This document shows positions 1 through 6,526 of a stretch of DNA of 12,282 nt, in pieces (the stretch's first letter is position 1; each line of letters begins with the position of its first letter). A program made the translations under genes and the position numbers. The notes under the pieces were generated by a model. It did not search any database. It worked only from the letters and a program-made list of their open reading frames with translations, and had not been told where the DNA came from. Source of the DNA: Gammaproteobacteria bacterium (GTDB lineage: Bacteria; Pseudomonadota; Gammaproteobacteria; Steroidobacterales; JACDCP01); NCBI GenBank assembly GCA_013817465.1, contig JACDCP010000064.1, positions 1 through 12,282 of the forward strand, given 5' to 3'.

Positions 1-252
1 GGCTTGCGCCGTGAGGACGATGTCCAGCTCATGCGCGATGCGGAGCGGCCGGTGCTGCCTCCGATCGGGGAAATATCGACGAATCCGACGCCGGCGGCGG
101 AGCCGACCGGCGACACCGGCATCACGGAGATTCCGCCATTCGAGGACACCGGGCAGGACGATGAAACCCAGCGAGACAATGACGCCGATGACACTGCAGG
201 ATACCGACGCAACCCTGACTATTCCGCCCCCGATCGCCCCGACGACGAGTGA
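1..252 (+). CDS. gspD: C-terminal tail of a probable type II secretion secretin (GspD), partial
   Basis: An open frame enters from the left edge and ends at a TGA at 250-252, leaving 83 residues. The tail is hydrophilic, rich in Pro, Thr, Asp and Glu, with no membrane segment and no recognisable catalytic motif. The assignment rests mainly on position: in type II secretion operons gspD stands directly upstream of gspE, and secretins often end in a variable, disordered, acidic extension beyond the outer-membrane barrel and S-domain. The opening stretch (LRREDDVQLMRDAE) fits the helical region at the end of a secretin but is too short to prove it. The gene overlaps gspE by 65 nt if gspE starts at 188. 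A different gsp gene product (for example GspC) cannot be excluded. Confidence 0.55.
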   Translation, partial: GLRREDDVQLMRDAERPVLPPIGEISTNPTPAAEPTGDTGITEIPPFEDTGQDDETQRDNDADDTAGYRRNPDYSAPDRPDDE

Positions 253-1744
253 TGCCGGCGTCCGGCCGTTCGTCGAACGGCGGCCGTTATCGTTCACGTT
301 CGCCAAGCGGCACGGCATCCTGATCCGCGAGTACGTCGACGATCACGCCGAGACGATCTATCGCGACGGCGTCTCGCCGGCCAGCCTTGCCGAAGTGCGC
401 CGCTTTGCCGGCCTGCCGCTCAGGCTCGTGCCGGTCAGCCGTGAAACCTTCGATACATTGCTGCAGCAAGCCTATGAGAGCGGCTCGAACAAGGCCATGC
501 AGATGGTCGAGGGTTTCGACTCGGATACCGACCTGCTCCGCGTCGCGCTGGAGCTGCCCGAGCCGTCGGACCTGCTGGAAAGCGAGGACGACGCGCCGAT
601 CATCCGCCTGATCAACGCCGTACTGACCGAGGCGGTCAAGGAGAACGCCTCCGACATTCACATCGAGCCCTTCGAGAATCGCCTGGTGGTGCGCTTCCGC
701 GTCGACGGCGTGTTGCGCGAGGTCCTTCAGTCGCGCCGGGCGGTCGCACCGCTCGTGGTCTCACGCATCAAGGTCATGTCGAAGCTCGACATCGCCGAGA
801 AGCGTCTCCCCCAGGACGGCCGCATATCCCTGCGCATCGCAGGCCGCGCGGTCGACGTGCGCGTTTCGACCATTCCTTCCGGACACGGCGAACGCGTGGT
901 GCTGCGCCTGCTCGACAAGCAGGCCGGCCGGCTCGAGCTTGGTCATCTCGGCATGGAGGACGCGACGCAAACGACCATCGACGAGCTCATCCACAAGCCG
1001 CATGGCATCATCCTCGTCACCGGCCCGACCGGTTCGGGCAAGACGACGACGTTGTACGCAGGCCTCGAGCGCATCAACGACAACAGCCGCAACATCATGA
1101 CCGTGGAGGATCCGATCGAGTATTACATCGACGGCATCGGCCAGACGCAGGTGAACACGAAGGTGACGATGACCTTCGCGCGCGGCCTGCGCGCCATCCT
1201 GCGCCAGGATCCGGACGTCGTAATGGTCGGCGAGATACGCGATCTCGAAACCGCGGAGATTGCCGTTCAGGCGAGCCTGACCGGGCATCTCGTGCTTTCA
1301 ACGCTGCACACAAATACGGCGGTCGGCGCGGTCACGCGCCTGCGCGATATGGGTGTCGAACCCTTCCTGCTGTCATCGAGCCTGGTCGGCGTGCTCGCGC
1401 AGCGGCTCGTGCGCGTCCTCTGCCCCGACTGCCGGAAAAGCTATGTCGCCGGCAAACGCGAGACGGACCTGCTCAATCTGGAAATCGGCGACCGGGTGAC
1501 GTTGTACAAGCCCGAGAGTTGCGAAGCGTGCAACCAGACCGGCTATCGCGGGCGCACCGGCATTTACGAGCTGGTCGCCGTCGACGACACCATGCGCATC
1601 ATGGTCCACGACGGCGCCGGCGAGCACCAGCTCGAGCGTTATGCACGCTCCTTAAGCCCCAGCATCCGCGACGACGGCCGGCGCAAGGTGCTGGCGGGCA
1701 TCACCACGCTTGAGGAAGTGCTGCGCGTCACCCGCGAAGACTGA
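188..1744 (+). CDS. gspE: Type II secretion system ATPase GspE
   Basis: Cytoplasmic hexameric ATPase that powers pseudopilus assembly in type II secretion. With the ATG at 188 the product has 518 residues, a normal GspE length. Visible in order: an N-terminal domain (IRLINAVLTEAVKENASDIH and what follows is the typical N2 region), Walker A GPTGSGKT at residues 279-286, the Asp box IMTVEDPIEY, Walker B ending in GEIRD (Glu349), the His box TGHLVLSTLHTN, and a zinc-binding pair CPDC (412-415) and CEAC (445-448). The four cysteines separate GspE from most PilT-like ATPases; PilB is the main alternative, but the adjacent gspF-type gene and N-terminus favour GspE. In-frame ATGs at 161 and 179 are alternative starts; none has a clear Shine-Dalgarno. 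The frame is open upstream to 11, but that part lies inside the upstream gene and reads as an Arg-rich shadow. Confidence 0.93.
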   Translation: MTLQDTDATLTIPPPIAPTTSDAGVRPFVERRPLSFTFAKRHGILIREYVDDHAETIYRDGVSPASLAEVRRFAGLPLRLVPVSRETFDTLLQQAYESGSNKAMQMVEGFDSDTDLLRVALELPEPSDLLESEDDAPIIRLINAVLTEAVKENASDIHIEPFENRLVVRFRVDGVLREVLQSRRAVAPLVVSRIKVMSKLDIAEKRLPQDGRISLRIAGRAVDVRVSTIPSGHGERVVLRLLDKQAGRLELGHLGMEDATQTTIDELIHKPHGIILVTGPTGSGKTTTLYAGLERINDNSRNIMTVEDPIEYYIDGIGQTQVNTKVTMTFARGLRAILRQDPDVVMVGEIRDLETAEIAVQASLTGHLVLSTLHTNTAVGAVTRLRDMGVEPFLLSSSLVGVLAQRLVRVLCPDCRKSYVAGKRETDLLNLEIGDRVTLYKPESCEACNQTGYRGRTGIYELVAVDDTMRIMVHDGAGEHQLERYARSLSPSIRDDGRRKVLAGITTLEEVLRVTRED

Positions 1745-1748
1745 TCGT

Positions 1749-1763
1749 TGAGGACAATCCTCA
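1749..1763. other. Small stem-loop just after gspE
   Basis: TGAGGA (1749-1754) and TCCTCA (1758-1763) form a perfect 6-bp stem with a CAA loop, 5 nt after the gspE stop. No T-run follows, so it is not a classical rho-independent terminator. It may protect the upstream mRNA end or be the edge of the inserted repeat that follows. Confidence 0.4.
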
Positions 1764-1775
1764 TGCTCTTCGCAG

Positions 1776-1793
1776 GGCGGGTTCTAACCCGCC
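1776..1793. repeat. REP-like palindrome, copy 1 (gspE-gspF gap)
   Basis: GGCGGGTT (1776-1783), two bases, then AACCCGCC (1786-1793): a perfect 8-bp stem. The same arms occur at 3404-3421 with a different two-base loop, both copies preceded by an extra G. Short GC-rich hairpins repeated between genes are typical of REP-like elements. It sits in an 85-nt gap within what is usually a tightly packed operon. Confidence 0.6.
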
Positions 1794-1829
1794 ATTCGGC
1801 GCCAGACGAGTGAATTCCGTACCACAATA

Positions 1830-3047
1830 ATGGGCGCGTTCGAATACACCGCGGTCGACACCGGCGGCAAGGAGCGCAAGGGCGTTCTCGAGGGCGACAC
1901 CGCGCGCCAGGTGCGCCAGTTGCTCCGCGACCGCTCCCTGCTACCGCTGCAGGTCACCGAGGTGGCGCAGCGCGAAGCGAAGCGCCAGACGACAGGCGTT
2001 TCCTTTCGCCGCGGCATCGGCGCGATGGATCTCGCGCTCATCACGCGCCAGATCGCGACGCTCGTGCGCTCAGGGCTGCCGCTGGAAGAAGCGCTGCTCG
2101 CGGTTGGCGAGCAAAGCGAGAAAGCGCGTCTGAAGAGCATCCTGCTCGGCGTACGCTCGCGGGTCATGGAAGGCCACACGCTGGCCGACGGGCTCGGGGA
2201 CTTCCCACAGGCTTTTCCCGAGATCTTCCGCGCCACCGTGGCGGCCGGCGAGCAGTCCGGCCACCTCGACGCCGTGCTCGAGCGGCTCGCGGATTTCACC
2301 GAAGGCCGCCAGGTCCTGCGGCAGAAAGTGACGAACGCAATGGTCTATCCGGTGATACTGACGTTGCTCGCGCTGCTCATTGTCAGCGGACTGCTCGTCT
2401 ACGTCGTGCCGAAGGTCGTGGGCGTGTTCGAGGATACCGGCTCCGCGCTGCCCTTGCTCACGCGCGGGCTGATCGGACTCAGCGACTTCCTGCGCGCCAA
2501 CGGCGTTTACCTGCTGGTTTTGCTCGGCATCGCCACGTTCATCGTCCGGCGCCTTCTGAAACGCGAGGAGCCGCAGCGTCGCTGGCATCGTTTGCTGCTG
2601 CGCCTGCCGCTCGTCGGGCGGCTGACCCGAGGCGTGAATACCGCGCGCTTCACGCGCACCTTCAGCATTCTCGCGGGCAGCGGCGTACCGGTTCTCGAAT
2701 CCCTGCGGATCGCCGGCGCGGTCGTCACCAACCTGCCGATGCGTGACGCCGTCAAGGAAGCGGCCTTGCGCGTGCGTGAAGGCGCGCCGATCGGCAAGTC
2801 GCTGGCGGCCACCCGGGTATTTCCGCCGATGATGATCCACCTGATCTCGAGCGGTGAGGCGAGCGGCGAGCTGGAAACCATGCTCGGCCGCGCGGCAACC
2901 AATCAGGAGCGCGAGATGGACGGTCTCATCGCCGCGCTGCTCGGCATTCTGGAGCCTGCGCTCATCATCGCCATGGGCGTCGTCGTACTGATCATCGTCA
3001 TCGCCATTCTGCTGCCGATCTTCGAGCTCAACGAGCTGGTCGGCTGA
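1830..3047 (+). CDS. gspF: Type II secretion system inner-membrane protein GspF
   Basis: Polytopic inner-membrane platform protein that works with GspE and the GspL/M/C complex during pseudopilus assembly. It has 405 residues, the usual GspF length. The N-terminus MGAFEYTAVDTGGKERKG matches the family start. Two T2SF domains are visible (about 70-193 and 272-394), each with the repeated signature: LVRSGLPLEEAL plus AAGEQSGHLDAVL in the first, LAGSGVPVLESL plus ISSGEASGELETML in the second. Hydrophobic membrane segments lie at about 171-197, 225-243 and 370-397. It starts 85 nt after gspE with no visible Shine-Dalgarno in front of the ATG, which is odd for a T2SS operon. No gspG follows; the next gene has its own promoter, so the pseudopilin genes must be elsewhere in the genome if the system is complete. 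Confidence 0.93.
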   Translation: MGAFEYTAVDTGGKERKGVLEGDTARQVRQLLRDRSLLPLQVTEVAQREAKRQTTGVSFRRGIGAMDLALITRQIATLVRSGLPLEEALLAVGEQSEKARLKSILLGVRSRVMEGHTLADGLGDFPQAFPEIFRATVAAGEQSGHLDAVLERLADFTEGRQVLRQKVTNAMVYPVILTLLALLIVSGLLVYVVPKVVGVFEDTGSALPLLTRGLIGLSDFLRANGVYLLVLLGIATFIVRRLLKREEPQRRWHRLLLRLPLVGRLTRGVNTARFTRTFSILAGSGVPVLESLRIAGAVVTNLPMRDAVKEAALRVREGAPIGKSLAATRVFPPMMIHLISSGEASGELETMLGRAATNQEREMDGLIAALLGILEPALIIAMGVVVLIIVIAILLPIFELNELVG

Positions 3048-3055
3048 GTCGGAGA

Positions 3056-3085
3056 GCGCCATTCGGCGCGCCATTTCGATTTTTT
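3056..3085 (+). terminator. Possible weak terminator after gspF
   Basis: GCGCC (3056-3060), loop ATTC, GGCGC (3065-3069) form a short GC-rich stem 8 nt after the gspF stop. A run of six T lies at 3080-3085, about 10 nt beyond the stem, farther than in a textbook rho-independent terminator. Its position fits the end of the gsp operon. The loop-side string CCATTCGGCGC also occurs at 1792-1802. Confidence 0.35.
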
Positions 3086-3105
3086 CGCGTTTGTGAAACC
3101 GGCTA

Positions 3106-3134
3106 TTGCCAACGCGAATGATTCGCTTTATAAG
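3106..3134 (+). promoter_or_regulatory. Sigma70-like promoter of the small acidic-protein gene
   Basis: The -35 box is TTGCCA (3106-3111, 5 of 6 consensus bases) and the -10 box is TATAAG (3129-3134, 5 of 6), separated by 17 nt. Transcription would begin near 3141, giving a leader of about 40 nt before the ATG at 3182. This is the best consensus promoter in the window. Confidence 0.65.
3114..3126. promoter_or_regulatory. Perfect 13-nt palindrome in the promoter spacer, candidate operator
   Basis: GCGAAT-G-ATTCGC is a perfect 6+1+6 inverted repeat lying wholly between the -35 and -10 boxes. A dimeric repressor bound there would block RNA polymerase. No regulator is identified; the operator role is inferred from position and symmetry only. 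Confidence 0.35.
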
Positions 3135-3181
3135 GGCGCGAACTAGGCTGCGCAAGAACGGATTTTGCTCGATCAGTCGAC

Positions 3182-3403
3182 ATGGGCGATGAGTCAGAAT
3201 CGGATGCCTACGATGAGGACGATATCGACGACATCGTAGAGGATCCAGAAGTCCTGGATATCGATCATCTGATCGACGATCTGGAATCCCGTGCCAGATC
3301 GCGCAGCAAGCGCGACGAGCCTGCCTGGCGGCGCCTCGAAAGATACCTCGAGGAAAAACGCTGCCGCGAGGACACGGCCGACTTCGAGGATTTCGAGCTG
3401 TAG
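3182..3403 (+). CDS. Small highly acidic protein of unknown function
   Basis: The product is 73 residues. The N-terminal half is almost entirely Asp/Glu with spaced Ile, Val and Leu (DEDDIDDIVEDPEVLDID). A short basic patch follows (SRARSRSKRDE), then a C-terminal segment likely to be helical, WRRLERYLEEKRCREDTADF. There is no signal peptide or membrane segment. The layout, an acidic leader followed by a W-x2-L-E-x-Y-L-E-E-[KR] helix, resembles small conserved gammaproteobacterial proteins such as the PA3496 family (putative envelope integrity), but this is from memory and unproven. No clear Shine-Dalgarno precedes the ATG. The gene is supported by the strong promoter upstream, by its end directly at a REP-like hairpin, and by its position, with no overlap of dnaE2. 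It is transcribed convergently with dnaE2, 27 nt away. Confidence 0.6.
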   Translation: MGDESESDAYDEDDIDDIVEDPEVLDIDHLIDDLESRARSRSKRDEPAWRRLERYLEEKRCREDTADFEDFEL

Positions 3404-3421
3404 GGCGGGTTTCAACCCGCC
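3404..3421. repeat. REP-like palindrome, copy 2 (convergent intergenic)
   Basis: GGCGGGTT, TC, AACCCGCC: the same 8-bp arms as at 1776-1793. It begins at the base after the acidic-protein stop and ends 9 nt before the dnaE2 stop. It fills most of the 27-nt gap between the two convergent genes and may end or protect both transcripts. There is no T-run on either strand. Confidence 0.65.
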
Positions 3422-3430
3422 GTCCGAAGG

Positions 3431-6400
3431 TCAGCGAAAGTTGCGTGCCGGCGCGGTCAGATCGCCGAGCAGTGCGCTCAGATCCTCGAGCCGTCCTGCG
3501 ATCACGTGCAACACTTCTCCTTCGCGCTGCAAGCGTCCATGCACACCGAGCAGGCGAGCGCCCAGCAACTCCCGGCGCTGGCGAGATGCTACCGTCTGCC
3601 AGACGATCAGATTCACGTGTCCGGTCTCGTCCTCGAGCGTGACGAAGGTGACGCCGCCGGCGGTACCGGGGCGCTGCCGGGTAATGACGAGTCCCGCTGT
3701 GTGCACGTGCTCCCCATCGGGCAGCCGCCACAGATCCCGTGCGTTCACGATGCCGTCGTTCTGCAGCCGGTCTCTCAATAAAGCGAGAGGGTGCCGTTCG
3801 AGCGTGAGTCCGATGCTCGCATAGTCGGCGACGATGTTCTCGCCTTCGGTGGGGCGCTCAAGCATTGCCAAGGCCTCCACGATTTCGATGCGCGGCAGAA
3901 GCGGCGTCGGAGTTTCCACGCCGGCCACTTCCCAGCGCGCACGATGCCGATGCCCGGCCAGGCCCGCCAGCGCACCGGCTGCCGCCAGCGCGCCGAGCTC
4001 ACCGCGATCGAGGTGCGCGCGCTCGGCGAGATCCTGTACGCTGGCGAACGGCCGTTCGTCGCGCGCCGCGACGAGACGCGCGGCGGCCGCTTCGCCGAAA
4101 CCCTTGATAACGCGCAAGCCGAGGCGCAAAGCCGCTGCATCGTCGACGCGGCGCTCCAGCGTCGACTCGCAGGCACTGACGCGTACATCCACCGCGCGCA
4201 CTTCCACGCCGGCTCGGCGCGCGGCGCCGACGAGCTGCGCAGGCGCATAGAAACCCATCGGCTGACTGTTCAGCAACGCGCCGAAGAAAGCGGCGGGCTC
4301 GTGACGCTTGAGCCAGGCGGAAACGTACACGAGCAGCGCGAAGCTCGCCGCGTGCGATTCAGGAAAGCCGTATTCGCCGAAGCCCTGGATCTGCCGGAAG
4401 AGACGCTGCGCGTAGTCTTCCGGGTAACCCCGCTCGCGCATGCCGCGAATGAGCTTGTCTTCGAATCGCTCCAGCGCTCCGTGCCGCTTCCAGGCCGCCA
4501 TGGCGCGGCGCAGACTGTCGGCTTCACCTGCCGTGAAGCCGGCCGCGACCATCGCCAGATGCATGACCTGCTCCTGAAAAATGGGCACGCCGAGCGTGCG
4601 CGCGAGCACGGCTTTTACCGCTTCGCTCGGATAGTCGACGGGCTCCCCTTCGCTGCGCCGGCGCAGATAGGGATGCACCATGTCGCCCTGGATCGGACCG
4701 GGCCGCACGATGGCGACTTCGATGACGAGGTCGTAGTAGCAGCGCGGCTTCAGGCGCGGCAGCATGGACATCTGCGCGCGCGACTCGATCTGGAACACCC
4801 CGACGGTATCGGCCGCGCAGATCATGTCGTAGACCGCCGGATCTTCTGCGGGCACGCTCGCGAGCGCGAGCTCGCGGCCGCTGAATTCCCGCACGAGCTC
4901 GAAGCTGCGGCGGATCGCGGACAACATGCCGAGCCCGAGCACGTCCACCTTGAGCAGGCCGAGATCCTCGAGATCGTCCTTGTCCCACTCGATGACGGTG
5001 CGTTCCGGCATCGCCGCGTTCTCGATGGGCACGAGCTCGTCGAGCGGCCCGGCCGAGATCACGAAGCCGCCGACGTGCTGGGAGAGATGGCGCGGAAACC
5101 CTATCAGGCTTTCGACGAGCGCGACGAGGCGCGCGATGACCGGGCTCGCCGGATCTACGCCGGCCTCGCGGATGCGCGCCTCGTCCAGCTTCGAACCGTC
5201 CCACCATTGCGTCGCGCGAGCGAGCCTGTCGACCTGCGCGGGCGCGAGACCCAGAGCCTTGCCCACGTCGCGCAGCGCGCTGCGCGGGCGATAGCTGATG
5301 ACGGTGGCGGCGAGCGCGGCGCGACCGCGGCCGTACTTCGCGTAGAGATACTGGATGACCTCCTCGCGCCGGTCGTGCTCGAAATCCACGTCGATGTCCG
5401 GCGGCTCGTTGCGTTCCTTCGAGATGAAGCGCTCCATGAGCAGCGACATGCGCGCGGGATCCACGGCAGTGATTCCGAGGCAGTAGCAGACCGCGGAGTT
5501 TGCGGCCGACCCGCGTCCCTGGCAGAGGATGCCGCGGCTGCGCGCAAAGCGCACGATGTCGTAAACGGTCAGGAAATACGGCTCGTATCCGAGCTCCGCA
5601 ATGAGCTCTAGCTCATGCTCGATGAGCCGGCGCACCTGCTCCGGCGCGCCGCCCGGCCAGCGCTCACCCAGGCCCTCCTCCGTCAATCGGCGCAGATAAC
5701 CGGCCGGCGTTTCGCCGGGCGGCACGATCTCGCGCGGATATTCGTAGCGCAGCTCATCCAGGGAGAACGCGCAGCGCCGCGCGATATCGACACTGGCCTG
5801 AAGCAGCGCCAACGGATAAATGCGAGAGAGGCGTGCGCGCGAACGCAGGTGGCGCTCACCGTTCGGATGCAAGGCGAAGCCCGCCTCGTGCAAAGTGGTT
5901 TTCAGCCGGATCGCAGTCAGCACGTCCTGCAGCGCACGGCGGCCGCGCAGGTGCATGTGCACATCGCCGCTCGCCACACAGGGCAGACCGAGCGTGGCAC
6001 CGAGCCGCTCGAGCTCTTCCAGGCGCCGTCGGTCTTCGCCGCCGGCGAACAGCTCGACGGCGAGCCATGCCCGCCCGGCAAATGTCTCGGCGACCCATCG
6101 ACCGTGCGGATCGTCGCGCTTCGGCGTCCAGAGCACCAGGCACCCGGTAAGACCGGTGGCGACATCCTGCTTCGTCAGCCGGTACTCGCCCTTCGGTGCG
6201 GCGCGGCGCCCTTGCGTGATGAGCCGGCTCAACCGGCCGTAAGCGGCCCTGTCCGGTGCGAGAGCGATGAGCTGCGGGCCGTCCTCGGGCTTGAGCTCGC
6301 TGCCGATGATGAGCTTTAAGCCCTGCTCTTTCGCAACCGTGTGCGCGCGCACGATGCCGGCCAGCGAGCACTCGTCGGTGATGGCCAGCGCCGTGTAACC

Positions 6401-6526
6401 GAGCGCGGCCGCGCGCGCGACCAGCTCTTCCGGCTGCGAAGCGCCGCGCAGGAAGGTGAAGGAGCTTATGCAGTGAAGCTCCGCGTAATCAGCAATGGGG
6501 ACATTCCTTTCAGCCGAAGATGCCAT
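3431..6526 (-). CDS. dnaE2: Error-prone DNA polymerase DnaE2 (ImuC)
   Basis: C-family polymerase of the SOS mutasome, carrying out error-prone translesion synthesis with ImuA and ImuB. It has 1031 residues, normal for DnaE2. Visible: the N-terminal PHP domain starting YAELHCISSFTFLRGAS (His18), ILCQGRGSAANSAVCYCLGI of the palm, catalytic PDIDVDF (377-382 region, Asp379 and Asp381), the third acidic residue in KVDVLGL (Asp528), FPRHLSQHVGGFVIS, the HhH region, and a C-terminal OB fold (GGVTFVTLEDETGHVNLIVW). All polymerase carboxylates are present, so it should be active. The ATG at 6526 lies 17 nt inside imuB, implying translational coupling; it is the only ATG before the conserved start. Codons 7-11 (RNVPI) consist of a half-copy of the repeat found inside imuB. 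It is the last gene of the lexA operon and shares its LexA control. Confidence 0.95.
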   Translation of the reverse strand: MASSAERNVPIADYAELHCISSFTFLRGASQPEELVARAAALGYTALAITDECSLAGIVRAHTVAKEQGLKLIIGSELKPEDGPQLIALAPDRAAYGRLSRLITQGRRAAPKGEYRLTKQDVATGLTGCLVLWTPKRDDPHGRWVAETFAGRAWLAVELFAGGEDRRRLEELERLGATLGLPCVASGDVHMHLRGRRALQDVLTAIRLKTTLHEAGFALHPNGERHLRSRARLSRIYPLALLQASVDIARRCAFSLDELRYEYPREIVPPGETPAGYLRRLTEEGLGERWPGGAPEQVRRLIEHELELIAELGYEPYFLTVYDIVRFARSRGILCQGRGSAANSAVCYCLGITAVDPARMSLLMERFISKERNEPPDIDVDFEHDRREEVIQYLYAKYGRGRAALAATVISYRPRSALRDVGKALGLAPAQVDRLARATQWWDGSKLDEARIREAGVDPASPVIARLVALVESLIGFPRHLSQHVGGFVISAGPLDELVPIENAAMPERTVIEWDKDDLEDLGLLKVDVLGLGMLSAIRRSFELVREFSGRELALASVPAEDPAVYDMICAADTVGVFQIESRAQMSMLPRLKPRCYYDLVIEVAIVRPGPIQGDMVHPYLRRRSEGEPVDYPSEAVKAVLARTLGVPIFQEQVMHLAMVAAGFTAGEADSLRRAMAAWKRHGALERFEDKLIRGMRERGYPEDYAQRLFRQIQGFGEYGFPESHAASFALLVYVSAWLKRHEPAAFFGALLNSQPMGFYAPAQLVGAARRAGVEVRAVDVRVSACESTLERRVDDAAALRLGLRVIKGFGEAAAARLVAARDERPFASVQDLAERAHLDRGELGALAAAGALAGLAGHRHRARWEVAGVETPTPLLPRIEIVEALAMLERPTEGENIVADYASIGLTLERHPLALLRDRLQNDGIVNARDLWRLPDGEHVHTAGLVITRQRPGTAGGVTFVTLEDETGHVNLIVWQTVASRQRRELLGARLLGVHGRLQREGEVLHVIAGRLEDLSALLGDLTAPARNFR
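6494..6508. repeat. Half-copy of the AATGGGGACATTCCT palindromic element at the imuB/dnaE2 junction
   Basis: Fifteen bases, AATGGGGACATTCCT, match exactly one arm of the palindromes at 6747-6800 and 11486-11577. The match begins one base beyond the imuB stop codon and encodes residues 7-11 (RNVPI) of DnaE2. This is the same phase in which the imuB copy is read (IRNVPIS). No second arm is visible here. Confidence 0.7.

Noticed and set aside
11..187. Upstream extension of the gspE frame to position 11
   Set aside because: The extra residues are Arg-rich and lie opposite in phase to the upstream gene; GspE length and domain start fit an ATG at 161-188.
2070..3731. 553-codon minus-strand open frame opposite gspF and the acidic-protein gene
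   Set aside because: It covers two plus-strand genes and the promoter between them; the translation is Arg-rich without motifs.
3791..5611. 606-codon plus-strand open frame opposite dnaE2
   Set aside because: It is antisense to the well-supported dnaE2 gene, its translation is Arg/His/Ala-rich without recognisable motifs, and long antisense frames are common in GC-rich genes.
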